Shown here: one piece after another, positions 33,069 through 41,612 of the stretch
How positions within the stretch are numbered: position 1 is the stretch's first letter
Layout of the letters: every line of letters begins with the position of its first letter
Assembly (NCBI RefSeq): GCF_010692745.1
Contig: NZ_JAAHTB010000007.1
Coordinates: 1-64,000 of the forward strand
Direction of reading: 5' to 3'
DNA: 64,000 nt
DNA from: Methylobacterium sp. BTF04
GTDB lineage: Bacteria > Pseudomonadota > Alphaproteobacteria > Rhizobiales > Beijerinckiaceae
Notes under the pieces: generated by a model
Seen by the model: the letters and a program-made list of their open reading frames with translations, nothing else
What the model was told of the DNA's origin: nothing
The model's database searches: none
Program-made: the position numbers and the translations under genes

Positions 33069-35183
33069 TCAGCGGCCGTAGCTGGCCGGGCGCGTCCGCA
33101 GCACGTAGAGCGAGCGGGCATCGAGACGCATTCCGGCGCCGGCCGGGAACAGCGCCTGCCCGGCGATGACCGCACCGGTCGGTTTCGTCGTGTCGAACAC
33201 GACGCTCCACGGACCGCCGATGACGGGTGCGAGGGTGAAGTCGCAGGGGGTCTCGGCGGCGTTGACGAGGACGAGAAGGCGGTCGGCATCCGGCAGGTCG
33301 TTGCCGATCTGCATGCCGAAGGCCTGGCGTCCGTCATCGGCCCAGGCGTCTCCGTCCATTTCGGCGCCGCAGGGTGAGAGCCAATGCACGTCGCGCAGCG
33401 GTCCGCCATCGACGGCGGCACCGGTGAGGAAGTGGCGGCGACGCAAGGCCGGCTGCTCGCGGCGCAGACGCGTCAGGTTGGCGACGAATGCCGTCAAGCC
33501 GGGATCGGGATCGGTCTGCCAATCGACCCAATTGGTGGCGTTGTCCTGCGCATAGGCGTTGTTGTTGCCGCCCTGGCTGCGTGAGCGCTCATCGCCCATC
33601 AGGATCATCGGCACGCCTTGCGCGAGAAGGATCGTGGCGAGGAGGTTGCGCTTCTGCCGCGCCCGGACCGCCAGGATCGCCGCGTCCTCGCTCGGTCCCT
33701 CGACGCCATAATTGCGCGACAGGTTGTGACCGTGGCCGTCGCGATTGTCCTCGCCGTTGGCGTGGTTGTGCTTGTCCTCGTAGGCGACCACGTCGGCGAG
33801 GGTGAAGCCGTCATGGGAAGCGGCGAAGTTGATGCTGGCCAAGGGCGAACGGTTCGAGGCGGAAAAGATCTCGCGCGAGCCCGACAATCCCTGTGTGAGC
33901 TTGGGCAGCGTACCGCGGTCTCCGCGCCAGAACCCCCGCACGCTGTCGCGGAACTGGTCGTTCCACTCGCTCCAGCCGACCGGGTAGCCCCCGAGCTGGT
34001 AGCCGCCCTGGCCGATATCCCAGGGCTCGGCGATCATCTTGACCTGCGCCAGCACAGGATCCTGTGCCACCGCCTGGAAAAACGCGGCCTTGGCGGTGAA
34101 GTCGTGCGGCGCGCGGCCCAGACTCGTCGCGAGGTCGAACCGGAAGCCCGCGACACCGTAGGCCGTCACCCAGTGACGCAGGGAATCGAGGACGAACTGC
34201 ATCACCCGCGGATGGTCGAGATCGAGGGTGTTGCCGCAGCCGGTGCAGTCGATATCACGGCGCGGGTTGTCGGGTTCGAGCTTGTAGTAGCTGGCATTGT
34301 CGATGCCGCGGAACGACAGGGTCGGTCCGGTGTGGTCGGCCTCCGCCGTGTGGTTGTAGACCACGTCGAGGATCACCTCGATGTCCGCAGCGGCGAGTTC
34401 GCGGATCGCCGATTTGAGGCCGCCGATCCCGGCCGGGCCGCGATAGCGCGGATCGGGCGCGAAATAGTTGAGCGGCGAGTAGCCCCAGAAATTGACGAGC
34501 CCCTTTTCCACCAGGAACCGGTCATCGGCGAAAGCCTGGATCGGCAGGAGCTCGATGGCGGTGACACCGAGCTTCGTCAGATGTTCGATGATCGCCGGAT
34601 GAGCGAGGGCCGCATAGGTGCCGCGCGCGGCCTCGGGCACGTCCGGATGGGTCTGGGTCAACGCCTTGACGTGGGCCTCGTAGATCACCGTCTGGGCGAG
34701 CGGCCGGCGCACGGGACGCAGCGCGAGATCCGGCACCTCGGGCGCCGTGACGACGCCGCGCGGCATGAAGGCGGCGCTGTCTCGCCGATCGATCTGATCC
34801 TCGCGCTGGATGCCCCGGCGATGGCCGTAGAGCGAATCGTGCCAGCGAATCCGGCCGTGGATTTCGCGGGCATAAGGGTCGAGCAGCAGCTTGGCGGGAT
34901 TGAAGCGGTGCCCGTGCGCGGGGTCCCAGGGACCGTGCACGCGGTAACCGTAGAGCTGGCCCGGAAAAACGCCGCGCAGATAGCCGTGCCAGATGTCGTC
35001 AGTTCTGCACGGCAGGCGGATACGCCGTTGCTCATGCCGTTCGCCCGGCTCGAACAGGCACACATCCACCGCGGTGGCATTCTGCGAAAACACGGAAAAG
35101 TTGACGCCACGGCCATCGAAGTGAGCACCGAGCGGCGCAGGAACGCCGTCGTCGATGCCGATCATGTCGTCGTTCACACGCAC
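33069..35183 (-). CDS. glgX: Glycogen debranching enzyme GlgX
   Basis: A 704-residue GH13_11 enzyme that hydrolyses alpha-1,6 branches left by glycogen phosphorylase, releasing maltotetraose-type chains. A CBM48 module lies at the N-terminus (APLGAHFDGRGVNFSVFSQ). Catalytic residues are Asp350 (FRFDLATSLGR), Glu386 (IAEPWDIG) and Asp458 (ASHDGFTLAD). Length is normal. The start is uncertain: GTG at 35,183 or ATG at 35,165 both lack a strong ribosome binding site. otsA lies 58 bases upstream on the same strand, so the two may share a transcript. The products suit MalQ and TreY. Confidence 0.95.
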   Translation of the reverse strand: MRVNDDMIGIDDGVPAPLGAHFDGRGVNFSVFSQNATAVDVCLFEPGERHEQRRIRLPCRTDDIWHGYLRGVFPGQLYGYRVHGPWDPAHGHRFNPAKLLLDPYAREIHGRIRWHDSLYGHRRGIQREDQIDRRDSAAFMPRGVVTAPEVPDLALRPVRRPLAQTVIYEAHVKALTQTHPDVPEAARGTYAALAHPAIIEHLTKLGVTAIELLPIQAFADDRFLVEKGLVNFWGYSPLNYFAPDPRYRGPAGIGGLKSAIRELAAADIEVILDVVYNHTAEADHTGPTLSFRGIDNASYYKLEPDNPRRDIDCTGCGNTLDLDHPRVMQFVLDSLRHWVTAYGVAGFRFDLATSLGRAPHDFTAKAAFFQAVAQDPVLAQVKMIAEPWDIGQGGYQLGGYPVGWSEWNDQFRDSVRGFWRGDRGTLPKLTQGLSGSREIFSASNRSPLASINFAASHDGFTLADVVAYEDKHNHANGEDNRDGHGHNLSRNYGVEGPSEDAAILAVRARQKRNLLATILLAQGVPMILMGDERSRSQGGNNNAYAQDNATNWVDWQTDPDPGLTAFVANLTRLRREQPALRRRHFLTGAAVDGGPLRDVHWLSPCGAEMDGDAWADDGRQAFGMQIGNDLPDADRLLVLVNAAETPCDFTLAPVIGGPWSVVFDTTKPTGAVIAGQALFPAGAGMRLDARSLYVLRTRPASYGR

Positions 35184-35241
35184 GTCCGTCTGAGAAGATC
35201 GAAACCGGACGCAAGCCGCCCCGTCACGATGCTTGCAAGGT

Positions 35242-36663
35242 CTATTCCGCCGCCGCAGCGGCGCGGGGTGGCTGACGCTCGACGGTGCGGAAGTTTTCCA
35301 GCTCCGTCATGAAGTTGCGCGCCCACCAATCGACATCCTCGCGGGTCATGCGCTCGACCATCGGCTTCCAGCGCTCGAGGCGCTCGCCCCGTGGCATGTA
35401 GAGCGCGGTCCGAATCGCCTCGGCCACCTCGAAGCGGTCGTAGGGATTGACGAGGAGTGCCTCGGGCAGCTGACGGGCCGCGCCTGCGAACTTCGACAGC
35501 ACCAAGACGCCGGGGTCCTCGTCCGATTGGGCGACCACGTATTCCTTGGCGACCAGGTTCATGCCGTCCCGCATGGGCGTGACGAGCCCGACCCGGGCGG
35601 CCCGGTAGAGGCCAGCGAGAACCGGACGCGGATAGGCTTTCGTCACGTACTGGATCGGGGTCCAGTTCGGCTCGCCGAGGGTGCCGTTGATCTCGCCCAC
35701 CGTCTCGTTGACCTCGCGGCTGAGCTCCTCGTACTCGGGCACTTCGGTGCGCGATTTCGGGGTGATCTGCAGATAGACTACGTTGCCGCGCTGATCGGGG
35801 TTCGACGCGAAGAAGCGATCCACCGCCTCCATGCGCTCGGGCACGCCCTTGGAATAATCGAGGCGGTCGACGCCGATGAGCAGCTTGCGGGTGCGCAAGC
35901 CCGCCATGGTCTCGCGGACGGTGCGGTTCGAGCCGGCGTTCTCGGCCGCTTCCTTGAAGCCGGCCACGTCGATTCCGATCGGGAAGCTGCGGATCCGGGT
36001 GCGGCGCCCATCGACCATCAGCGAGCCGCCGCCCAGCGGAATCGCCCGCATTTCGTCGATGAGATTGCGTGTCAGATTGTGGACGTCGGGATCGGTCTGG
36101 AGGCCGATGAGGTCGTAATCGGCAATACCGCGCAAGAGATCGTTGCTCGCAGGCAGCGTGTTGAACACGTCGGCGGCCGGCCACGGAATATGGTGGAAAT
36201 ACCCGATCGGGTTGGCGATCCCGAGGCCGCGCAGCTCCGAGGCGAGCGGCAGCAGATGATAGTCGTGGACCCAGATGATGTCGTCGGGTTCGATCAGGTT
36301 CGCGAGAGCCCGCGCAAAAATCCGGTTCACGCGCTGATAGCCGGCATAATCGGAGCGCGAGAAGCTGCCGAGGCCAAGCCGGTAATGCATGATCGGCCAC
36401 AAGGCCCGGTTGGCGAATCCGCTATAGTATTCGCGATGGTCCTGGGGCGACAGATCGACGACGGCGTATTGCACGCGGCCCCTGTCGATCAGCGTCGGCT
36501 CCTCCGCCGGGTTCTCGACGACCTTGCCGCTCCAACCGAACCACAGCCCTTCATAGGCGGTGAAAGCCTCCTTCACCGCGACCGCGAGGCCACCGGCTGC
36601 GACGGCTTTACCCCCTTCGTCGGGGATAGCGACGCGGTTCGATACGATGACAAGACGTGCCAC
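35242..36663 (-). CDS. otsA: Alpha,alpha-trehalose-phosphate synthase (UDP-forming)
   Basis: A GT20 enzyme of about 473 residues that joins UDP-glucose and glucose 6-phosphate to trehalose 6-phosphate. Conserved segments include the N-terminal [36 protein letters not shown] (donor-binding Arg and Lys) and [14 protein letters not shown] chose the GTG at 36,663, which gives the canonical beginning [11 protein letters not shown] and has CGGAG 8 bases upstream, rather than an ATG seven codons earlier. The phosphatase gene otsB, needed to finish trehalose by this route, is not in the window. glgX follows downstream. Confidence 0.95.
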   Translation of the reverse strand: MARLVIVSNRVAIPDEGGKAVAAGGLAVAVKEAFTAYEGLWFGWSGKVVENPAEEPTLIDRGRVQYAVVDLSPQDHREYYSGFANRALWPIMHYRLGLGSFSRSDYAGYQRVNRIFARALANLIEPDDIIWVHDYHLLPLASELRGLGIANPIGYFHHIPWPAADVFNTLPASNDLLRGIADYDLIGLQTDPDVHNLTRNLIDEMRAIPLGGGSLMVDGRRTRIRSFPIGIDVAGFKEAAENAGSNRTVRETMAGLRTRKLLIGVDRLDYSKGVPERMEAVDRFFASNPDQRGNVVYLQITPKSRTEVPEYEELSREVNETVGEINGTLGEPNWTPIQYVTKAYPRPVLAGLYRAARVGLVTPMRDGMNLVAKEYVVAQSDEDPGVLVLSKFAGAARQLPEALLVNPYDRFEVAEAIRTALYMPRGERLERWKPMVERMTREDVDWWARNFMTELENFRTVERQPPRAAAAAE

Positions 36664-36680
36664 GAAGCCGGCTCCGGTCC

Positions 36681-36848
36681 TCAAGACGTGGCGCGAGGAT
36701 CGCGCCCGACCAGGATGATACAGTGGGTGAACGCGCGGAAGCCGAGCGCGATCCGTCGGTTGTAGCCAAGCGCGTTCGGGTCACCCGGGTCAAGGGGTGA
36801 AGTCTCGACTCTCACTGTCAAAAAGTCCGGTTGGGAGGCATCATCCAT
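36681..36848 (-). CDS. Doubtful 55-residue ORF upstream of otsA
   Basis: An ATG-started frame (beginning MDDASQPDFLTVRVET and containing YNRRIALGFRAFTHC) with reasonable codon use ends 17 bases before the otsA GTG. There is no clear ribosome binding site and I recognise no family. It may be a leader peptide or chance. Confidence 0.2.
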   Translation of the reverse strand: MDDASQPDFLTVRVETSPLDPGDPNALGYNRRIALGFRAFTHCIILVGRDPRATS

Positions 36849-37014
36849 CGGTTTGGTCGGGATCGAGACTGCACCGAAGTGCGAAACGTCGCACCGGTGA
36901 CCGCAATACCGCCAAGCTCTGCCGAAGGTAGGCGGTGAAACCTGAACCAAAGCTGATCCGTCCGGGATGTGTCCGACGCGTTTGCAGCGAAGGTGGCACC
37001 CTCCACCGCAATGC

Positions 37015-37040
37015 GGAACCGTGGCTCTTCGGCGGATGTT
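37015..37040 (+). promoter_or_regulatory. Candidate EcfG (general stress) promoter
   Basis: GGAACC (37,015-37,020), a 16-base spacer and TGTT (37,037-37,040) match GGAACC-N16/17-CGTT with one mismatch. The start codon at 37,088 is 48 bases further on. The -10 end is flanked by a perfect 8-bp inverted repeat, GGCTCTTC (37,023-37,030) and GAAGAGCC (37,041-37,048). The downstream genes are of the kind usually found in PhyR/EcfG regulons. Confidence 0.5.
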
Positions 37041-37087
37041 GAAGAGCCGCAACAGCGATTTTCGAATATGTTTCGAGGAGTTTCACC

Positions 37088-37567
37088 GTGAGCGCCAATC
37101 ACCCCCTTGGATCGACCGGCGCGGATGCGGCCGAGCGCGAGACGGCGGACTGGAAAGCCCTCAAGGGCGATGTCGAAGGGATCGCGGATGTGGCGGTGGA
37201 GCGCGGACGCGGCTTCGTCGATGCGGCTCGCGCCCATGCCACCGATTACGTCGATCAGCGTAAATCGGACGCAGCCCGCTCGGTGACGGACCTCGCCAAA
37301 TCGGTGCGGGACTCGAGCAAGACCTTCGACGACCGGCCGAACATCCGCGCCTTCTTCGACAGTGCAGCGGAAGGACTCGAGCAGCTCGGCAGCTCCATCG
37401 AGAAGCGCAGCTTTTCCGAGTTCTACGAGGACGCCGAAGCTTTTGCCCGCCGGGCACCGGTCGCGGTGGCCGTGGCGACCTTCTTCACCGGTTTCGTAGT
37501 GGCGCGCTTCATCAAGTCGACGAGCGCGGCTCCGTTGCCGGATTCGCGCACCGACTATCGCGCTTGA
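37088..37567 (+). CDS. Stress-operon membrane-anchored helical protein, unknown family
   Basis: A 159-residue protein. Residues 10-125 are a charged, Ala-rich helix suited to coiled-coil contacts; one membrane helix follows (about 128-146, PVAVAVATFFTGFVVARF). It resembles the small YqjD/DUF883-like anchored proteins in layout but not clearly in sequence. The start is GTG with AGGAG 8 bases before it. It is first in a tight four-gene operon (37,088-39,050) with a holin-superfamily protein, a DUF3618 protein and a DUF883-like protein, a set common in Hyphomicrobiales stress regulons. Confidence 0.75.
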   Translation: MSANHPLGSTGADAAERETADWKALKGDVEGIADVAVERGRGFVDAARAHATDYVDQRKSDAARSVTDLAKSVRDSSKTFDDRPNIRAFFDSAAEGLEQLGSSIEKRSFSEFYEDAEAFARRAPVAVAVATFFTGFVVARFIKSTSAAPLPDSRTDYRA

Positions 37568-37579
37568 GGGCTGGGAACG

Positions 37580-37975
37580 ATGTCGAACGGCTCCCCCTCC
37601 AGCATTCAGGGCCTCATCGGTGATGCCCTGCGTGAAACCAACGAACTCGCCCGGAAGGAGATAGCGCTCTTCCGCAACGAGATGACCAGCAACGTCCGGT
37701 CGCTCTTCATCGGTCTCGGCATGCTCGTCGGCGCCGCAGTGTTCGGTGTCGTCGCCCTCTTCGTGCTGGTGGACGCCCTGGTGAAATGGCTCGCCACGGT
37801 GGTGCACTCCGAGGCGCTCGCTGCCCTCATCGTCGGCGGCGTCCTGCTGGTTGTGGCGATCGTGCTCGCCCTCCTCGGACGCAATGCCATGTCGCTGTCG
37901 ACCTTGGCGCCGGTGCGGACATCGCGCCAGGTGCTCCAGGATGCCCGCGCGCTGTCTGAAAGGGTTTCGGGATGA
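37580..37975 (+). CDS. Phage-holin-superfamily membrane protein (PF07332 type)
   Basis: A 131-residue protein with an amphipathic N-terminal helix (ALRETNELARKEIALFRNEM) and two membrane helices (about residues 44-68 and 78-98). This layout matches the holin superfamily III proteins that sit in chromosomal stress operons; despite the name, lysis is not implied. It starts 12 bases after the previous stop and overlaps the DUF3618 gene by 4 bases (ATGA), so translation is coupled. Confidence 0.85.
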   Translation: MSNGSPSSIQGLIGDALRETNELARKEIALFRNEMTSNVRSLFIGLGMLVGAAVFGVVALFVLVDALVKWLATVVHSEALAALIVGGVLLVVAIVLALLGRNAMSLSTLAPVRTSRQVLQDARALSERVSG

Positions 37976-38364
37976 GCGGTTCGCTGAATGAACTCGAGAA
38001 GGACATCGAGGCGAGCCGCGCCCGTCTCGACCAGACCATCGACCAGATCCAAGAACGTCTGTCGGTGTCCAGCATCGTCGACGAGATGCTGGGCAACGCC
38101 CGCCAGACTCCGCTGAGTGGGGTCTATGACGGCGCCCTCGCCGCTGTCCGACGCAATCCCGTCCCGGTTCTGCTCATCGCGGCCGGCGTCGGTTGGCTCA
38201 TGCACCGGATGTCGAAGGACGGCACGGCGACGCCCGACAGCCGCCGGATTCGGCGCCTGGTCGATGATCTGCCCGTGGTGAAGACCGGCGCCGACCGGGT
38301 CTACGACCCGGACCTGCCCACGCGCCACCCTGTCAAGGATCTCGCTGAAGAGACCCAGATCTGA
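37972..38364 (+). CDS. DUF3618 protein
   Basis: A 130-residue protein that begins with the DUF3618 signature (LEKDIEASRARLDQTIDQI), an amphipathic helix. A short hydrophobic helix near residues 59-72 (NPVPVLLIAAGVGWLMHRM region) probably anchors it in the membrane. DUF3618 function is unknown; it regularly pairs with the holin-superfamily gene as seen here, with an ATGA overlap. Confidence 0.88.
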   Translation: MSGSLNELEKDIEASRARLDQTIDQIQERLSVSSIVDEMLGNARQTPLSGVYDGALAAVRRNPVPVLLIAAGVGWLMHRMSKDGTATPDSRRIRRLVDDLPVVKTGADRVYDPDLPTRHPVKDLAEETQI

Positions 38365-38405
38365 TTGCACCGACTGCGACGGCCACCAGAATTCAGGAGC
38401 ATCCC

Positions 38406-39050
38406 ATGAGTTTCCCATCCAAGCCCGGCGATCAGCCGCACGCGCTGCCCGAGGATATCGCCGCTGCTGCCGGCATGCCGCGTGGGCACCTTGCCGACCG
38501 CGATCTCCATGACGAGGTCGACTCGGCCGCACGCGGCGTACGGGCGAAAGCCAATGACCTGCAGGATCGAGCGTCCGATGCTGCCGATGACATCCGTGAC
38601 CGCGCCGCAGAGGCGACGCACCATGTTCGCGCCCGTGTCAGCGACACCGTCGACGATGCGCGTGATTGGGTCGCCGATACACGCGACACCGGTCGTCGCC
38701 GGATCGAAGATCTGAGCGACCGCGGCGCGGAGCGTTTCCACGACGGCAAGTCGGCTGTGGAGGCCTTTGTCACGGAGAACCCGCTTCTGGTCGGTGTGGT
38801 CGGGCTCGCGGCCGGCCTCCTGCTCGGCGCGCTGCTGCCGCGCACCCGCAGCGAGGACAAGGCGGTGGGTCCCTGGGCGGACGAAGTTCGCGACCAGGGT
38901 CTGCGCTACGCCCGCGACGTGACCAATCGCGGTCGCGAGTTCGTGGCGAGCGCCCTCGATCCCGATACGCTGAATGCCGCCGTGCAGCGTGCTGCTGAGC
39001 AGGCGGGCACCGCTGCACACTCGGAAAATCCGGCGTCCCGTCCACACTGA
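38406..39050 (+). CDS. DUF883/ElaB-like protein (nutrient-deprivation-induced type)
   Basis: A 214-residue protein. The first 130 residues are a long charged helix with repeating Asp/Arg-Ala pattern. A C-terminal anchor helix follows (about 133-150, NPLLVGVVGLAAGLLLGALLPR), typical of ElaB/YqjD/DUF883 proteins, then a further helical tail. Relatives in Hyphomicrobiales are often called nutrient-deprivation-induced proteins. CAGGAG lies 8 bases before the ATG. It is the last gene of the operon and is followed by a terminator at 39,086-39,115. Confidence 0.75.
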   Translation: MSFPSKPGDQPHALPEDIAAAAGMPRGHLADRDLHDEVDSAARGVRAKANDLQDRASDAADDIRDRAAEATHHVRARVSDTVDDARDWVADTRDTGRRRIEDLSDRGAERFHDGKSAVEAFVTENPLLVGVVGLAAGLLLGALLPRTRSEDKAVGPWADEVRDQGLRYARDVTNRGREFVASALDPDTLNAAVQRAAEQAGTAAHSENPASRPH

Positions 39051-39085
39051 TCCAGGCTGCCATCGATCGACCGACCTTGTCACCG

Positions 39086-39115
39086 AAGGGCGGTACCGTA
39101 ACGGTATCGCCCTTT
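39086..39115 (+). terminator. Hairpin terminator after the stress operon
   Basis: AAGGGCGGTACC (39,086-39,097) and GGTATCGCCCTT (39,103-39,114) pair over 12 bp with one G-U wobble and a 5-base loop, 35 bases after the operon's last stop. A short T run ends the stem. Confidence 0.7.
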
Positions 39116-39155
39116 ACATATCGAGGGTCCGGATGAACGGTAAGGCGTATCGCGC

Positions 39156-39881
39156 GTGAGCCCGTCCCCGATCCGCCTGCTCTGGTGTGGCGATTCAGCC
39201 CTCACGGTTGAGTTCGGCGACGTGATCGACGCTGGCGCGAATGCGCAGGTTCTGGCGCTCGATGACCGCCTGCGCGTTGCCGCTATGCCCGTCATCGTCG
39301 AAACGGTGCCGACCTACCGATCCCTGACGATCCATCTCGATCCCGTTCGCCTCAATCCAAACGCACTCGAGGCGGCTGTCCGGAAGCTCGCCGAAAACAC
39401 CATCCCGGAGCGTCCGCCTGCCCGAATTTGGCGTGTGCCCGTGGTCTATGGCGGCGAATACGGGATCGATCTCGTCGATGTGGCGCGCCATCACGGACTC
39501 GCCCCCGAAACTCTGGTGGCGCGCCATTCCGCCCCCGAATATCGGGTGGTGATGATCGGCTTCCTGCCCGGCTACGCCTATCTCGACGGCCTCGATCCGG
39601 GGCTCGCCCTCTCGCGCCGGACGAGCCCGCGCGCATCGACACCGGCCGGGACGATCTCCATCGGCGGGGTGCAGGCCCTTATCGCCAGCATCGCCGCCCC
39701 GAGCGGCTGGCACCTTCTCGGGCGTACGCCGGTGCGATCCTTCATGCCGGGACGCGATCCGGTCTTCCTGTTCCAGCCTGGCGACGGAATCCGTTTCGAG
39801 CCGACCGCGCCAAGCTGTTGGGATGCCCTCGACAAAGCCGCGGCGGCCGGCGAACCCGTTGCGGAGCGGGTCGACGCGTGA
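39156..39881 (+). CDS. pxpB: 5-oxoprolinase subunit PxpB
   Basis: A 241-residue subunit (formerly allophanate hydrolase subunit 1 / KipI-like). With PxpC and PxpA it hydrolyses 5-oxoproline to glutamate using ATP. Family motifs are visible: the N-terminal GDSALTVEFG, YGGEYGIDLVDVA, IGFLPGYAYLDGL and ISIGGVQALIASIAAPSGW. The start is GTG. It overlaps pxpC by 4 bases (GTGA). PxpA is not in the window; an alpha/beta hydrolase lies in the downstream position instead. Confidence 0.93.
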   Translation: MSPSPIRLLWCGDSALTVEFGDVIDAGANAQVLALDDRLRVAAMPVIVETVPTYRSLTIHLDPVRLNPNALEAAVRKLAENTIPERPPARIWRVPVVYGGEYGIDLVDVARHHGLAPETLVARHSAPEYRVVMIGFLPGYAYLDGLDPGLALSRRTSPRASTPAGTISIGGVQALIASIAAPSGWHLLGRTPVRSFMPGRDPVFLFQPGDGIRFEPTAPSCWDALDKAAAAGEPVAERVDA

Positions 39882-40906
39882 GCCCGGTTCGCCTCGCCAT
39901 CCGCGATTGCAGTGGCGCGGTCGGCCTCCAGGATACCGGCCGCGTCGGCTACCAGCGCCAAGGGCTCTCGGCGTCCGGCCCGGTGGATTCGCTCGCGATG
40001 GCGGCGGCCAACGTCCTGGTGGGCAATCCCGCAGGGACCCTCGCGATCGAATTCGGGCTCGGCGGCGGAATCCTGCGGGCCGAGGGCGGCCCCATTCGCG
40101 TCGGCATCGCCGGAGCGCCCTGCGTGCTGCGTGTCGATGGAACCAACATGCCGTGCCATCGCAGCTTCGTTCTGCCGGATAGCGCCGATCTCACGGTCGC
40201 TCCACCGCGCGAAGGCATGTTCGCCTATCTGGCCGTGGCGGGTGGCTTCGCGGTTTCCGCCATCCTCGGTAGCGCCGCGCTGCATCGGCGCGCCGGTCTC
40301 GGCGGCCTCGACGGACGCGCCTTGCGACGGGGCGACATTCTCGACCTCGCCGCGTCAGATCGCGCGTGGGACCCGGATCGTGGCATCGCGCCGCTCTCCC
40401 TCGATCTCGCCGAACCGATCCGGATGCTTCTCGGACCGCAGGCGGACCATTTTTCAGAAGCCGGCCTCGCCACCTTCCTCGGCGCGGCCTTCTCGGTGTC
40501 GCATCGCGCAGACCGGATGGGCTACCAGCTCGATGGGCCGACCATCGCCCACGGCCCGCAGGGCTACAACATCGTCTCCGATGCGACGGTCGACGGTTCG
40601 ATCCAGGTGCCGGGTTCGGGGCTGCCCATCATCCTCATGGCCGATCGGCAGACCACAGGCGGCTATCCGAAGATCGCCACGGTGGTCTCGGCCGACCTGC
40701 GCCGTGTCGCCCAGCGCCGGCCGGGCGACACCATCCGCTTCGCAGCGGTCTCTCTCGATCGGGCGCTCGAACTCGCTCGCGAACGCGCCGCCCGGATCGC
40801 AGGGCTCGCGCGGCGACTGCAGGACATCGCTCAGTTCGATGCCGACCGTCTGGCCGGCGCCAACCTTGCCGGTGAGGCCACGGACGCGTTGCGCGATCTC
40901 TCCTGA
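39878..40906 (+). CDS. pxpC: 5-oxoprolinase subunit PxpC
   Basis: A 342-residue subunit (formerly allophanate hydrolase subunit 2 / KipA-like, biotin-dependent carboxyltransferase superfamily) that acts with PxpB. Typical segments are VGLQDTGRVGYQRQGLSASGPVD near the N-terminus, the MGYQLDGP motif and VPGSGLPIILMADRQTTGGYPKIATV. The GTG start within the pxpB stop is chosen over a longer frame because it begins exactly at the conserved part. Confidence 0.93.
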   Translation: MSPVRLAIRDCSGAVGLQDTGRVGYQRQGLSASGPVDSLAMAAANVLVGNPAGTLAIEFGLGGGILRAEGGPIRVGIAGAPCVLRVDGTNMPCHRSFVLPDSADLTVAPPREGMFAYLAVAGGFAVSAILGSAALHRRAGLGGLDGRALRRGDILDLAASDRAWDPDRGIAPLSLDLAEPIRMLLGPQADHFSEAGLATFLGAAFSVSHRADRMGYQLDGPTIAHGPQGYNIVSDATVDGSIQVPGSGLPIILMADRQTTGGYPKIATVVSADLRRVAQRRPGDTIRFAAVSLDRALELARERAARIAGLARRLQDIAQFDADRLAGANLAGEATDALRDLS

Positions 40907-40953
40907 AGCGACGACCTCGACGCGCGCCGTTCGAGCCGCTATCGGAGCAACCC

Positions 40954-41505
40954 ATGAAGCTTGCCGATTGCGATGTCCTCATTCTGCCGGGCTATGCCGG
41001 CTCCGAAACCGCGCACTGGCAGGCACGCTGGGCCGAGCGGATCTCCACCGGGCAGATCGTCGCCCAGGATGACTGGCACCACCCCGATGCCGCCGCGTGG
41101 CGCGCCCGGATCGTTACGGCCGTGACGCAGGCGACGCGGCCGGTGATGCTGATCGCGCACAGCCTCGGCGTGGTCGCCGCCGTACAGGCCGCCCCCGACT
41201 TCCCCGCCGGGGTGGTGAGGGGCGCGCTCCTCGTGGCCTTCCCCGACGTCGAGCGAACCCCGGACCTGCCGGCGAGCGTCACCGCCTTCGCGCCGGTGCC
41301 ACGCGATCCCCTGCCCTTCCCGTCCCTGGTGGTGGCGAGCCGGAACGATCCCTACTGCTCCTACGACCGGGCGGAGGATTTCGCCTATTCCTGGGGCGCG
41401 GTGGTGGTCGATGCCGGAGAATCGGGCCACATCAACGTGGCGAGCGGCCACGGACCGTGGCCCGAGGGCCTGATGCGCCTCGCCGGGTTCCTCAAGAACC
41501 TCTGA
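40954..41505 (+). CDS. RBBP9/YdeN family alpha/beta hydrolase
   Basis: A 183-residue serine hydrolase of the RBBP9/YdeN type. The family opening (DVLILPGYAGSETAHWQARW) and nucleophile elbow with Ser in LIAHSLGVVAA are present. The Asp (near SRNDPYCSYDRA) and His (SGHINVASGHGPWPEG) of the triad are also visible. The natural substrate of the family is unknown. It lies 47 bases after pxpC and may be co-transcribed. Confidence 0.9.
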   Translation: MKLADCDVLILPGYAGSETAHWQARWAERISTGQIVAQDDWHHPDAAAWRARIVTAVTQATRPVMLIAHSLGVVAAVQAAPDFPAGVVRGALLVAFPDVERTPDLPASVTAFAPVPRDPLPFPSLVVASRNDPYCSYDRAEDFAYSWGAVVVDAGESGHINVASGHGPWPEGLMRLAGFLKNL

Positions 41506-41612
41506 GCGGACCGAGCGAAGGACAGATCTGGACACCAAGGATCATCCCAATCGATACCCTCATCCTGAGGTCATGATCTGGGCAGAGGCAGAGCTTCTTT
41601 TCAGCGTTTCTT

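Larger units (their letters stand above)
36664..37087. other. Divergent control region between otsA and the 37,088 operon
   Basis: This stretch of 424 bases separates otsA (minus) from a forward operon of small stress-type proteins. It holds one doubtful small minus-strand ORF (36,681-36,848) and, at its right side, a candidate EcfG promoter with an inverted repeat. I see no other feature. Confidence 0.5.

Noticed and set aside
41558..41570. CCTCATCCTGAGG, resembling the start of an intergenic repeat common in Hyphomicrobiales genomes
   Set aside because: Only 13 bases match and the rest of the repeat is missing, so a short remnant cannot be told from chance.
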